From Elioraea tepidiphila DSM 17972 (GTDB lineage Bacteria; Pseudomonadota; Alphaproteobacteria; Acetobacterales; Acetobacteraceae), in assembly GCF_000378465.1 (NCBI RefSeq), contig NZ_KB899916.1:62001-126000 (forward strand): 64,000 nt of DNA, given 5' to 3'. Positions 13,973 through 23,259 of this stretch are shown here, one piece after another. Made by a program: the position numbers and the translations under genes. Numbering within the stretch: the stretch's first letter is position 1; each line of letters starts with the position of its first letter. Below the pieces are notes generated by a model, which saw only the letters and a list, made by a program, of their open reading frames with translations, was not told the DNA's origin and did no database searches.

Positions 13973-15403
13973 ATGCGGCGTTTGCTCCTCGCCCTCGGCC
14001 TCGCTGTAGCGCTTAGCACTCCGGCCAGCGCGCAGTCGAGCCTGTTCCTCTCCCGCGAGGCCGAGGCCCGCATCGGCGCCGAGGAGCACCCCAAGGTATT
14101 GGCCCAGTTCGGCGGCGCCCTCAGGGGTCCCCAGGCCGACTATCTGCTCGAGCTCGGCTCCCGGCTCGCCGCGCTCTCGGAGCGGCCGGAGGGCCCCTGG
14201 GCCTTCACCCTGCTGAACACCGATGTGATCAACGCCTTCGCCTTGCCCGGCGGCTATGTCTACATCACGCGCGGCATCATGGCGCTTGCCGCGGACGAAG
14301 CGGAACTCGCCGGCATCGTCGGCCACGAGATGGGCCACGTGGTGGCGCGGCACTCCGCCCAGCGCTTCGATCGGCAACTTGGCGCGCAGCTCGGCTCGGT
14401 CGCGGCCGAGATCCTCGGCCAGGTGTTCCTCGGCGTGCGCGGCGGCGGCCAGATCGCGGGGCTCGCCGGACAGGCCTATGTCGCCGGGTTCTCGCGCGAG
14501 CAGGAACTGGAAGCCGACACCTACGGCATCCGCTATCTCCGCGCGGCCGGCTACGATACCGGCGCCATGGGCTCTTTCCTCGCCCGCATGGCGGAGTGGG
14601 ACCGGCTGGAGGCGGCGATCGCCGGCCGCCGGCCCGGCGATGACCAGTTCTCCTGGTTCTCGACCCACCCGCGCACCCCCGATCGCGTCCAGGCCGCCGT
14701 GCGCCAGGCCGGCGGACCGCAAGCGGGGGAGCGCGCACGCGAGACCTATATCCGCCGGCTCGATGGGATGGTCTGGGGCGACGATGTCGCGGAGGGCGTG
14801 ATCCGTGGGCGCGCCTTCCTCCATCCCGTGCTGCGCTTCCGCTTCGAGGTGCCCGAGGGGTTCCGGCTGGTGAACGGCATCAGCGCCGTCACGGCGACGC
14901 ACAGCGGCGGCGGGCAGATCATCTTCGACGCCGGCCAGATTCGCGGTGACGCGCCGCCCGACCAGTACCTGACGCGTAGTTGGGCGACCAATGCGCGGCT
15001 GAGCGGGCTCCAGACCTTGCAGGTCGGCGGGCTGCCGGCGGCGGCGGCGCGCACTCGGCTCAACACGCGTCAGGGACCGATGGACCTGCTGCTGGTCGCG
15101 GTGCGCCACGCGCCGGGCCGGTACTGGCGGTTCCAGTTCGTCTCCACGCCCCAGCGCACGGCTGCGTTCCTCCCGGGCTTCCAGGCCACGCTCGGCTCGT
15201 TCCGCGTCCTTTCCGCCGCCGAGGCTGCGGCGATCCGGCCGCTGCGTGTGCGCGCCCGCCAGGTGCGGCGGGGGGAGACGGTCGCGTCGCTCGCGGGAAG
15301 CATGCCGGTGGCGCGGGCGGAGGAGCGCTTCCGGGTGATGAACGGGCTCGGCCCCGATGAGCAGGTGCAGGCAGGCCAATGGGTGAAGCTGATCGCAGAG
15401 TGA
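13973..15403 (+). CDS. M48-family zinc metalloprotease, exported, with LysM-like C-terminus
   Basis: The start at 13973 (MRRLLLALGLAVALSTPASAQ) gives a clean signal peptide; the longer frame upstream is not signal-like. The product has 476 residues. VGHEMGHVVARHSAQR holds the HExxH zinc site and the downstream EQELEADTYGIRYLRAAGYD gives the third ligand Glu, as in BepA/YfgC-type periplasmic proteases for outer-membrane protein quality control. A middle domain resembles the beta region of large M48 proteins. The end, RQVRRGETVASLAGSM...QVQAGQWVKLI, looks like a LysM peptidoglycan-binding unit. It is the first chromosomal gene after the island. Confidence 0.9.
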   Translation: MRRLLLALGLAVALSTPASAQSSLFLSREAEARIGAEEHPKVLAQFGGALRGPQADYLLELGSRLAALSERPEGPWAFTLLNTDVINAFALPGGYVYITRGIMALAADEAELAGIVGHEMGHVVARHSAQRFDRQLGAQLGSVAAEILGQVFLGVRGGGQIAGLAGQAYVAGFSREQELEADTYGIRYLRAAGYDTGAMGSFLARMAEWDRLEAAIAGRRPGDDQFSWFSTHPRTPDRVQAAVRQAGGPQAGERARETYIRRLDGMVWGDDVAEGVIRGRAFLHPVLRFRFEVPEGFRLVNGISAVTATHSGGGQIIFDAGQIRGDAPPDQYLTRSWATNARLSGLQTLQVGGLPAAAARTRLNTRQGPMDLLLVAVRHAPGRYWRFQFVSTPQRTAAFLPGFQATLGSFRVLSAAEAAAIRPLRVRARQVRRGETVASLAGSMPVARAEERFRVMNGLGPDEQVQAGQWVKLIAE

Positions 15404-15453
15404 CCAGTCGCGCGCTTCCCCGCGCGCTCGGCACAAGCTACCGTTCCGGCGCC

Positions 15454-16206
15454 ATGGGCAGTGTCGGCGAGACGAGCATCACCTGTGCGGTATGCGGGCG
15501 GGAGAGCCGCCAGCGCCAGGTGCACGGCACGGGCCCTGCCGGTCCGCCCGATCTCGACCTCCGCCCGGGCGAGACCATGCGCAGCACTATGGCGTACTGG
15601 CTGCAGCAGTGTCCGACCTGCGGCTATGCGGCGCCGCGGCTCGATGAGGCGGGCGAGGCGATCGCGGCGGTGGTCGCCGGCGGGCCATATCGGGCGTTGC
15701 TGGCCGAGGTGTCGTATCCGCCGCTCGCGCGTCGGTTCCTGTGCCGGGCAATGATTTTGGAGGAGACGGGCGAGCTGCATGCGGCGGCCGAGGCGACGCT
15801 TCAGGCGGCCTGGGTGGCCGATGACACGCGCAAGGCCGAGCTCGCGCGCGAGTGGCGGCTGACGGCGGTGGCGTTGTTCCGCCAGGGGCCGCCGCCCGAC
15901 CTCGAACAGCAGGTACGGATCGTCGACATCCTGCGTCGTGCGGGGGATTTCGGCGGTGCGGCCGCGCAGGCCAATGCGTTGGAGCGCGGCCGTCTGCCCG
16001 AGCCGGTGGACCGCGTCGTGGCGTTCGAGCGTCGGCTGATCGCGGCGGGCGATGTGCGTGCCTATTCGGTCGCGTCGGCCTTGCCGCCGCCGGCGTCGCG
16101 CCCGCACGTGTCGCATCGCGGTCCGACTCCGGGGATTCCGCTCACGCGTGCGCCGTCGGGCGGAGGATTGTTCGCGGCCTTGCGGCGCTGGTTCCGCCGT
16201 CGCTGA
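15454..16206 (+). CDS. Zinc-ribbon protein with TPR-like helices, DUF2225-like
   Basis: The start at 15454 (MGSVGETSITCAVC) is chosen since the upstream frame runs into the preceding gene's end. Two CxxC pairs, TCAVCGRES (near the N-terminus) and QCPTCGYAA (about residue 53), are spaced as a zinc ribbon. After that LARRFLCRAMILEETGELHAAAEATLQAAWVADD and repeats of Ala-rich helices suggest TPR-like packing. The basic tail ends LRRWFRRR. The pattern resembles DUF2225 proteins, whose role is not known. It is 50 bases after the protease gene on the same strand. Confidence 0.65.
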   Translation: MGSVGETSITCAVCGRESRQRQVHGTGPAGPPDLDLRPGETMRSTMAYWLQQCPTCGYAAPRLDEAGEAIAAVVAGGPYRALLAEVSYPPLARRFLCRAMILEETGELHAAAEATLQAAWVADDTRKAELAREWRLTAVALFRQGPPPDLEQQVRIVDILRRAGDFGGAAAQANALERGRLPEPVDRVVAFERRLIAAGDVRAYSVASALPPPASRPHVSHRGPTPGIPLTRAPSGGGLFAALRRWFRRR

Positions 16207-16462
16207 GCTGATGCAGGGGGGTGTGGGGCGACCAGCGTGATCCCCCCCACCCATGGTGCTCTGGGCTGCCGAGGTACGTTTGCTGGCCGGACCTCCCTCG
16301 GGGAAGGTCCGCGCAACAGCCTCTCCAGGCGCCTGAGTTCCGATCCGCTGCGGGACCGATGCCGCAGGTCCGCGCCTGCGACACCTCACGACCCCCCGCA
16401 GCCCGCGGCGGAAAGCCGCCTCTCAGCCGGCTGTTCGGGAACAGCGGCGCAGGCAGGAACGG

Positions 16463-17632
16463 CTATGCCAGCGCGTCCATCGCCGCCTGGACCCCGCCCC
16501 GTCCGTGCGGGATGCCGAGATCGCGCAGGCTCATCTCGACCGCGCCGAGCGTGCCCAGCACCATCGGCTCGTTCAGGTCTCCGAGATGGCCGATGCGGAA
16601 CACCTTGCCGCCCAGGGCCCCGAGCCCGCCGCCGAGCGACACGTTGTACCGTGCCGCCGCATGCCGGCGCAGCGCGTCGGCATCGTACCCTTCCGGCATC
16701 AGGATCGCCGTGACGCTGTTCGACTGGCGCGCCGGATCGACGCAGAAGATCTGCGGCCCGTCATTGCCCGACCAGGTGCGCACGGCCGCGCGCACCGCGC
16801 CACCGAGCCGTGCGTGGCGCGCGAACACCGCCTCCAGCCCTTCCTCCTCGATCAGCCGTAGCGCCTCGGCGAGGCCGTGGAACATCTGCGTCGGCACGGT
16901 GCCGACGAAGCTGCGATGCGGACGGTTCAGCATCACCGACCAGTCCATGTAGTGCCGCGGCAGCGTCGCCTTGCGGTGCGCCGCCATCCCCTTGGCGCTG
17001 ACGGCTGTGAACGCCATGCCCGTGGGCAGCATCAGCCCCTTCTGGCTGCCGCCGACCGCGAGATCGATCCCCCACTCGTCCATCCGGAACGGCATCGAGC
17101 CGAGCGAGGAGATCGTGTCGGAGAGGAACAGCGCCGGGTGCTTCGCCGCGTCGATCGCCGACCGAAGCGCGGCCTGAGGCACTGTCACGCCGGTGCTGGT
17201 CTCGTTGTGCACGGCGCAGACCGCCTTGATCACATGCCCGGCATCGGCCCGCAGCGCCGCCTCGACCGCCGCAGGGTCGATGCCGCGGCGGCGATCGGCG
17301 GGGACCGTCTCCACCTTCAGCCCGAACTTGCGCGCCATCTCGGTCCAGGACTCCGAGAAATAGCCGGACTCCAGCATCAGCAGCGTGTCGCCAGGGCTGA
17401 ACAGGTTGACGAGGCTCGCCTCCCACGCCCCGTGCCCCGAAGAGGCCATCATGAACACTTCGCCCGAGGTGCCGAGCACGCGCTTCAGCCGCGCGGTGCA
17501 GTCGCGCACCAGCGCGATGAACGCCTCCTCCATGAAGTCCTGCGTCGGACGGTCGATCGCGCGGAGGATGCTGTCGGGAATGTTGGTCGGGCCGGGATTG
17601 GCGAAGAACTGGCGGCCGCGAGGTTTCTGCAT
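16463..17632 (-). CDS. Class V PLP aminotransferase (serine/alanine-glyoxylate type)
   Basis: The product has 389 residues, normal for the family. It starts FFANPGPTNIPDSIL, with MMASSGHGAWEASLVNLFSPGD (cofactor phosphate loop), SDTISSLGSMPFRMDEWGID (the Asp contacting the pyridine ring region) and VGGSQKGLMLPTGMAF, where Lys binds PLP. This is the layout of alanine-glyoxylate/serine-glyoxylate/serine-pyruvate aminotransferases, used in glyoxylate, photorespiratory or purine-derived nitrogen metabolism. CAGGAG precedes the ATG by eight bases. It stands alone; the precise substrate cannot be read from the sequence. Confidence 0.9.
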   Translation of the reverse strand: MQKPRGRQFFANPGPTNIPDSILRAIDRPTQDFMEEAFIALVRDCTARLKRVLGTSGEVFMMASSGHGAWEASLVNLFSPGDTLLMLESGYFSESWTEMARKFGLKVETVPADRRRGIDPAAVEAALRADAGHVIKAVCAVHNETSTGVTVPQAALRSAIDAAKHPALFLSDTISSLGSMPFRMDEWGIDLAVGGSQKGLMLPTGMAFTAVSAKGMAAHRKATLPRHYMDWSVMLNRPHRSFVGTVPTQMFHGLAEALRLIEEEGLEAVFARHARLGGAVRAAVRTWSGNDGPQIFCVDPARQSNSVTAILMPEGYDADALRRHAAARYNVSLGGGLGALGGKVFRIGHLGDLNEPMVLGTLGAVEMSLRDLGIPHGRGGVQAAMDALA

Positions 17633-17762
17633 GAGGGACTCCTGGAGGCGGGGTTCGCTGCGGGACCGCCCCGACCCTCACCGAGACCGGCCGCCGGCGC
17701 AAGCGGGGGCCATGATGGCGCGCTTGGCCGGCGGAGAGTTCGCCGCTATCTTCGGTTGCAGC

Positions 17763-18101
17763 ATGAAGATCGGTCTCGCGATTGCCTTGCTCGCGATCTG
17801 CGCCACGCCCGCGTTTGCGCAGTCCGGCTGGCCGGCAACGGCCGGCCCCGGCCTGCAGCGTCTGGTCATTCCGCCGGCTGTCCAGGCAACGGCGCCGGTC
17901 GCGCCGTCGCAGCGCGAGGCGGAGATCCCCCCCGCACCGGAGAAGCTTGCCCTGGCACCGGCCGGCGCGGCCGGTGCCGCCGCTGCCGGGCTCGCCTCGG
18001 GTGGGCTCGCGCTCGGCGCTCCGCTCGGGCTGCTGGTGGTCGGCGCCGCGGCCGTCGCCGTCAGCGGGGGCGGCAGTTCCGCAACCGTGACGACACGCTG
18101 A
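17763..18101 (+). CDS. Small exported protein of unknown function
   Basis: The product has 112 residues. MKIGLAIALLAICATPAFAQ is a textbook signal peptide. The mature part has a Pro-rich region and then a Gly/Ala-rich hydrophobic stretch (AGAAGAAAAGLASGGLALGAPLGLLVVGAAAVAVSGG) that could sit in a membrane, ending SATVTTR. I do not recognise a family. It converges with the SLC13 permease gene, leaving three bases between stop codons. Confidence 0.65.
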   Translation: MKIGLAIALLAICATPAFAQSGWPATAGPGLQRLVIPPAVQATAPVAPSQREAEIPPAPEKLALAPAGAAGAAAAGLASGGLALGAPLGLLVVGAAAVAVSGGGSSATVTTR

Positions 18102-18104
18102 CGG

Positions 18105-19853
18105 CTACGCCGCCATCGCCGTGAGAATCGGCGTGGCGACCGCGAGCGCCACCAGCTCGAGCGGCAGGCCGACGCGCCAGTAATCGGCGAAGCGATAGCC
18201 GCCCGGCCCCATGACCAGCAGATTGTTCTGGTGCCCGATCGGTGTGAGGAAGGCCGAGGAGGCGCCGATCGCGGTCGCCAGCAGGAACGGATCGATCGGC
18301 GCGTCGAGCGCGCGCGCAAGCCCGATCGCCACCGGCGCCATCACCGCCGCGGTCGCCGCGTTGTTCATCACGTCCGACAGCGTCATGGTCAGCGCCATCA
18401 GCACCGCGAGCGCCACGGGCAGCACCGGGGTGCCGATCGTGTCGAAGGTGAGCGTCACGACCGCGTCGGCCGCCCCGGTGGTTTCCATCGCCTGCGCGAC
18501 CGGCATCATCGCGCCGAGCACCACCAGTACCGGCCAGTCGATCGCACTGTAGGCCGCGCGCGCGGTGACCGCGCCGAGCGCCACCGCCACCGCCGCTGCC
18601 GCGGCGAGCGCCACCGGCGCCGGAGCGATTCCGGCGGCGGCGATCGTCACCCCTGCCGCCAGCGGGAGCACGGCGCGCAGCGTGCGCTCGGAGGCCATCG
18701 CCAGGCTGCGCGGTGCGAGCGGCAGCAGGCCGGTGGCACTCTGGAACGCCCCGAGCGTCTCCTCGCGCCCCTGCAAAAGCAGCACATCGCCCGGCTCGAT
18801 CCGGAGGCGCGCCAGCGACTGCCGGCGCACGGTGCCGTGCCGCGACAGGCCGACCAGATTGACACCCCAGATGTCGCGCAGCCGGATCGAGGCAGCATTG
18901 CGGCCGACCAGCCGGGAATCCGCAGTCACCACGACCTCGGCCACCACAAGCCCGCTGCTCTTGGTCGCCTTCTCCGCGAGTGCCAAGCCGAGCGTTTCGA
19001 GCCCCGGTCCCAGCGCTTCGGCCTCGGCTTCCAGCAGCAGCCGGTCGCCCGCGCGCAGCACGGTCGAGCCGTGCGGCACGCGCGTGCGGTCGCCTGCGCC
19101 GATCAGCGCAAGCACCTGGCCGTCGTAGTCGGAGAGCGCCTCGTCGAGGTCCTGTACCGTCATCCCGTCGGCCCTGCCCTCCTTCTGCACCGACACTTCG
19201 ACCACGTAGGGCGCGATGTCGCGCACGTCCTCGGTCGAGCCCTCGCGCTTGGGGGCGAGCCGCCAGCCGATCAGCGCGAGATAGGCGAGCCCCGCGAGTG
19301 CGACCGGAAGCCCGGCGGTCGCGAAGGCGAAGAAGGTGAAGGGGCCGAGTTCGGCGCCGGCGCGCGCATCCGAGACGATGACATTCGGCGGCGTGCCGAT
19401 CAGCGTGGTCATGCCGCCGAGCATGGTGGCGAAGGAGAGCGGCATCAGCAGCGCGCCGGGCGCGATCCCGTCGCGCCGGCAGATCCGCATCGCCGCGGGG
19501 ATCAGCAGGCTCAGCGCGGCGACGTTGTTGATGAAGGCCGAGGCCGCGGCGCCGATTCCGCCCAGCACCAGGATCGCCATCATCGCCCCGCTGCCGGCCG
19601 GCAGCAGACGGTCGGCAAGGCCCTGCACCAGGCCCGTCTCCTCCACCGCGCGCGAGAGCACGAGCGCTGCAGCGACGGTGACGACGGCCGGCGCGCCGAA
19701 GCCCGCGAAGGCATCGGTCGCCGGCACGAGCCCGAGCGCCACAGCAAGCAGAAGGGCGGACAGTGCCGCGAGGTCCGGCCGCACGCGCCCCGAGGCCATG
19801 GCCGCGATCACGCCGGCCAGCAGACCCAGGATCATGAGCTGCGGCGTGGTCAT
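18105..19853 (-). CDS. SLC13/DASS-family permease with two TrkA-C (RCK_C) domains
   Basis: The start at 19853 (MTTPQLMILGLLAG) gives 582 residues. The N-terminal half is hydrophobic with family signatures GFGAPAVVTVAAALVLSRAVEETGL and AFINNVAALSLLIPAAM, plus MLGGMTTLIGTPPNVIVSDAR. Two soluble regulatory domains follow (for example HGSTVLRAGDRLLLEAE and RLRIEPGDVLLLQGREE). The membrane part then resumes, with SDVMNNAATAAVMAPVAIGLA and IGHQNNLLVMGPGGYRFADYWRVG. Such carriers take up dicarboxylates, sulfate or other anions. The ATG overlaps the stop of the upstream GNAT-HDAC gene (ATGA), so the two are co-translated. Confidence 0.9.
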   Translation of the reverse strand: MTTPQLMILGLLAGVIAAMASGRVRPDLAALSALLLAVALGLVPATDAFAGFGAPAVVTVAAALVLSRAVEETGLVQGLADRLLPAGSGAMMAILVLGGIGAAASAFINNVAALSLLIPAAMRICRRDGIAPGALLMPLSFATMLGGMTTLIGTPPNVIVSDARAGAELGPFTFFAFATAGLPVALAGLAYLALIGWRLAPKREGSTEDVRDIAPYVVEVSVQKEGRADGMTVQDLDEALSDYDGQVLALIGAGDRTRVPHGSTVLRAGDRLLLEAEAEALGPGLETLGLALAEKATKSSGLVVAEVVVTADSRLVGRNAASIRLRDIWGVNLVGLSRHGTVRRQSLARLRIEPGDVLLLQGREETLGAFQSATGLLPLAPRSLAMASERTLRAVLPLAAGVTIAAAGIAPAPVALAAAAAVAVALGAVTARAAYSAIDWPVLVVLGAMMPVAQAMETTGAADAVVTLTFDTIGTPVLPVALAVLMALTMTLSDVMNNAATAAVMAPVAIGLARALDAPIDPFLLATAIGASSAFLTPIGHQNNLLVMGPGGYRFADYWRVGLPLELVALAVATPILTAMAA

Positions 19854-21580
19854 GACCGCCCGCTCCAGAGGCCGGCGAAGAAGGCGGCCGCGTTGGCGCC
19901 GAGGGTGCGCGTGCGGTAGCCACCCTCCTGCACCACCAGCGTCGGCAGATTCAGCGCTGCGAGGCGGGCGCCGATGCGGTGGAAATCGGCAGCGCGGTGG
20001 CGCCACGACCCGGTCGGATCGCCGGCAGCGGTGTCGAACCCGGCCGCGATCACCAGGAAGCGCGGATCGTAGCGCAGGATCCGCCGGCACGCGGTCTCCA
20101 GCGCCTCGGCGAACTGGGCGGGGGTTGCGGCCTCGGGCAGCGGCAGGTTGAGGTTGAAGCCCGCGCCGCCCCCCTCGCCGCGCTCGTCGCGGAAGCCGGA
20201 GAAATAGGGGTAGGCGATTGCCGGGTCGCCGTGGATCGAGATCGTCAGCACATCCGCCCGCGCATAGAAGATGTCCTGCGTGCCGTTGCCGTGGTGGTAG
20301 TCGATATCCAGCACCACGCAACGTCCGAACCGGCTGAGCAGTTCCGCCGCGATCGCAGCGTTGTTGAAGTAGCAGAATCCGCCGAAGGCACGGCGTTCGG
20401 CGTGATGGCCGGGCGGACGGACGAGCGCATAGGCGAGCCGTTCACCGGCCAGCACCGCCTCGGCGGCAGTGAGCGCGCAATCGACGGCGTGGCGGGCGGC
20501 TTTCCAGGCGTTGCCGGTGATCGGCGTGAACGTGTCGATGCAGAAATACCCGGCACGGAGCGCCAGATCCTTGGGCGGTCGCGTCGCGTTGCGGATCGGG
20601 AACACATACGGATAGACCGCCCTGCCCTCGCCCACTTCGGCACAGGCGGCACGCAGATAGGAGACGAGGCTGCGGTCGTGCACCGCGGTGATCGCACCAT
20701 CCGAAAAGGCACGGGCCGGCAGGTTGCGCAGCGGCACCGCGCGCGGCAGGTGCTCGAGGATCTCGCGCACACGCACCGGCGCCTCGACATAGCCGCGCTC
20801 GCGCACATGGTGGATGTCGTGGCGGTCGTTGACGACCAGCGTCATCGCCGGCCCGGGGGACAGGCGCGGGGCCGGCAGGGCGCGCGCCGGCCGAGGGACC
20901 TCGCGCAACCGCACCGGATCGTCGCGCACGCTTTCGATCACGCGCTCGATGTAGCCCGGCGAGCAGACCCGTCCGTACTTGCGGGTCAGCACCGCGCGGA
21001 TGGCGGCGCGCGCCTCCTCGCGCGGCCAGGCATCGCGCCGGTCGAGCAGGTCGACCACCAGCAGCGGCGGCATCGGCCCGGTCTCGCCCGGAATCGGCAA
21101 CTCGTAATCGGTGCCGGCGAGCGGGCGCGCGCCGAACTGCGCGTAGAAGCGCAGCCGTCGCGCATTCGCCGCGCGCAGCGCGGGATCGGTGACCACCTTC
21201 GGATCGTCGGGCAGGCATTCGCAGAGCAGGACCGAGGCGTTCAGACCGGTGGCGAGTTCGCGCGCGCGCTGATAGAGCGCGCCTCCCACCCCCGCGCCCC
21301 GCGCGCCCTCGGCGCCCGCGATGTAGTCGAGCCAGAGGACGCCCACATCGGGCATGTGCCAGAGGATCGCCGCGCCCCGCACGCGCCCCATGCCGTTCTC
21401 GGCCACCAGCAGGAACGGCCGGACGTGCTCGGGACCGCCCCGGCGCAGCAGGGGGGCGAGCGTCTCGAACTCGCCGGCGCGCGCCGCCGGGAAGGCCGCG
21501 CGCAGGAGCTTGACCGCTGCCTCGATGGCGTCCCGGTCGATGCGCGCGGCGTCGTCGGCGATGCGGCGGATGCGGATCAT
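19850..21580 (-). CDS. GNAT acetyltransferase fused to an HDAC-family (acetylpolyamine amidohydrolase-like) domain
   Basis: The start at 21580 (MIRIRRIADDAARID) gives 576 residues. Residues 1 to ~190 form a GNAT domain with the acetyl-CoA loop GARGAGVGGALYQRARELA. Residues ~245-576 are a class II HDAC/AphA-type hydrolase: RPPGHHAERRAFGGFCYFNNAA (tandem catalytic His), VLDIDYHHGNGTQDIFYARAD (zinc Asp/His) and VIAAGFDTAAGDPTGSW (zinc Asp). One chain thus joins an acyl-adding and an acyl-removing module. Polyamines or other acylated amines are likely substrates by family. The SLC13 permease gene follows with a four-base overlap. Confidence 0.88.
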   Translation of the reverse strand: MIRIRRIADDAARIDRDAIEAAVKLLRAAFPAARAGEFETLAPLLRRGGPEHVRPFLLVAENGMGRVRGAAILWHMPDVGVLWLDYIAGAEGARGAGVGGALYQRARELATGLNASVLLCECLPDDPKVVTDPALRAANARRLRFYAQFGARPLAGTDYELPIPGETGPMPPLLVVDLLDRRDAWPREEARAAIRAVLTRKYGRVCSPGYIERVIESVRDDPVRLREVPRPARALPAPRLSPGPAMTLVVNDRHDIHHVRERGYVEAPVRVREILEHLPRAVPLRNLPARAFSDGAITAVHDRSLVSYLRAACAEVGEGRAVYPYVFPIRNATRPPKDLALRAGYFCIDTFTPITGNAWKAARHAVDCALTAAEAVLAGERLAYALVRPPGHHAERRAFGGFCYFNNAAIAAELLSRFGRCVVLDIDYHHGNGTQDIFYARADVLTISIHGDPAIAYPYFSGFRDERGEGGGAGFNLNLPLPEAATPAQFAEALETACRRILRYDPRFLVIAAGFDTAAGDPTGSWRHRAADFHRIGARLAALNLPTLVVQEGGYRTRTLGANAAAFFAGLWSGRS

Positions 21581-21623
21581 CGCCGCACTGGTAGCATGCC
21601 CGAAGGAGGCCGTGCTGCCGCGG

Positions 21624-22604
21624 CTATTCGGTGATGCCGAGGCTCCGCACCAAGGGCGCCCAGGTGGCGTTCTCGGTGCGCACGAACTCGGCAAAGCGTT
21701 CGGGCGTGTAGCCACGCATCGCCGGTGTGCCCATCTGCTCGAAGCGTGCCTGGATGGTCGGGTCCGACAGCGCCTGCTCCACCGCCGCCGCCATGCGCAC
21801 GACGATCTCGCGCGGCAATCCGGCGGGGCCGAACACGCCGTACCAGGAATACGCCTTGTAGTCGGGCAGGCCGACCTCGCGCGCCGTCGGCACCTCGGGG
21901 ACGAGCGAGGAGCGCTCGTCCGTCGCCATGAACAGGATCTTCGCCGTGCCCGCTTCCTCGAGCGGCTTCAGCAGGCTCGCGATGTCGAAGGTGTAGTGCA
22001 CCTCGCCGGCGGCGAGGGCTGCGAACACCGGACCTGAGCCACGATAGGGCACATGCACGACATCCGCGCCGATGGCCTTCGCGAATGTGGCGCAGGCGAT
22101 GTGGCCCGATGTGCCGACGCCGGCCGAGCCGTACTGGTACTTCCCCGGATTGTTCCGAAGAAGCGCGATGAACTCCTGCGCCGTGTCCACCGCGAGCCCG
22201 CGGCGCGTGACACCGAGCCCGACCGGCACGAACACGGTCGGCGCGATCGGCGTGAGGTCGCGCACCGGATCGAACGGCAGAGGCTGGGGCAGACCGGGGG
22301 CGAGGCCGATCTGCGAGAGCGTGGCCATGCCGACCACGTCGCCGGTCGGCACCTGCTTGGAGACGAAATCCACGCCGATCACGCCGCCCGCCCCGGCCCG
22401 GTTCTCCACCACCACCGGCTGGCCGAGGATCTCCGAAACCTTCGGCGCCCAGAGCCGGGTCGTCACATCGGTGCCGCCGCCAGGCGCGAAGGGCACGATC
22501 AGGCGCACCGGCCGGGTCGGCCAGGTCCGCGCGCGGGCCGGCATCGCAAGCGCGAGCGCAGGAGCGGCGAGGAGCGTGCGGCGGCGAAGGGGCTGTCTCG
22601 GCAT
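21624..22604 (-). CDS. Bug/TctC-family periplasmic solute receptor
   Basis: The product has 326 residues with signal MPRQPLRRRTLLAAPALALAMPARA (a Tat-like RRR start). WPTRPVRLIVPFAPGGGTDVTTRL is the Bug-family opening that binds the carboxylate head of the ligand; VVVENRAGAGGVIGVDFV and KYQYGSAGVGTSGHIA are also family blocks. It should bind a carboxylic acid for a tripartite tricarboxylate transporter, but no TctA/TctB membrane genes are near, so it is an orphan receptor as is frequent in this group. GGAGAGAG lies before the ATG. Confidence 0.9.
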   Translation of the reverse strand: MPRQPLRRRTLLAAPALALAMPARARTWPTRPVRLIVPFAPGGGTDVTTRLWAPKVSEILGQPVVVENRAGAGGVIGVDFVSKQVPTGDVVGMATLSQIGLAPGLPQPLPFDPVRDLTPIAPTVFVPVGLGVTRRGLAVDTAQEFIALLRNNPGKYQYGSAGVGTSGHIACATFAKAIGADVVHVPYRGSGPVFAALAAGEVHYTFDIASLLKPLEEAGTAKILFMATDERSSLVPEVPTAREVGLPDYKAYSWYGVFGPAGLPREIVVRMAAAVEQALSDPTIQARFEQMGTPAMRGYTPERFAEFVRTENATWAPLVRSLGITE

Positions 22605-22731
22605 CGGGTCTCTCTCCGGTGCGGTGCGGGGCGGCGCACCTTAGGTTGGGGGTGTGGCGCAGGCCAGAGGCCTTGATGCGTGCGCGCGCAGTGCGAGACA
22701 CAGCGGCCAGCCGCCCCACCGGGAGGCGAGG

Positions 22732-23202
22732 GTGAACGGCACGATGCAGGACGACGGACACGACACCGAGGTGCTCTGCCGGGTCCGCCCCGAGTGGGTG
22801 GACCACTACGGCCACATGAACCTCGCCTACTACCTGGTCGCCTTCGATCTCGCGACCGACCGGCTCTGGCCGGCGCTGAACCTCGGTGCGTCCTTTCGGG
22901 CACGCGGGCTCGGCACCTTCGCCGCGGAATCCTGGCAGGCCTATGAGCGGGAGGTGGTGCTCGATACGCCGCTCTCCGCCGACAGCGCGGTGCTGGCGTT
23001 CGATGCCAAACGGCTGCTGATCCGCCATCGCCTGTACCACGCCGAGGAGGGATGGCTCTCGGCGGAGAACGAGGTTCTGTATCTCTGCGTCGATCTTGCA
23101 AAGCGGCGCGTCGCCGCGTGGCCGGAGGATGTGCTCGCACGGTTCGCGCCGCATCGGACGGAGGATGCGCCGAAGCGCCTCGCACTGGCGCGCAGGCGTT
23201 GA
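22732..23202 (+). CDS. Hot-dog fold thioesterase (4HBT type)
   Basis: The start is taken as GTG at 22732 because GGGAGG ends five bases before it; ATG at 22744 is the alternative. The product has 156 residues. CRVRPEWVDHYGHMNLAYYLVAFDLATD is the catalytic segment of 4-hydroxybenzoyl-CoA/acyl-CoA thioesterases, with Asp and His in VDHYGHMN. It probably hydrolyses a short acyl-CoA, for example in carnitine or dicarboxylate metabolism. It is flanked by two Bug receptor genes, one on each side. Confidence 0.8.
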   Translation: MNGTMQDDGHDTEVLCRVRPEWVDHYGHMNLAYYLVAFDLATDRLWPALNLGASFRARGLGTFAAESWQAYEREVVLDTPLSADSAVLAFDAKRLLIRHRLYHAEEGWLSAENEVLYLCVDLAKRRVAAWPEDVLARFAPHRTEDAPKRLALARRR

Positions 23203-23259
23203 CGCGGTCACGGTGCGGCGGGGATCATCGGGCCAACGAACACCCGGGGAGATCGTCCG

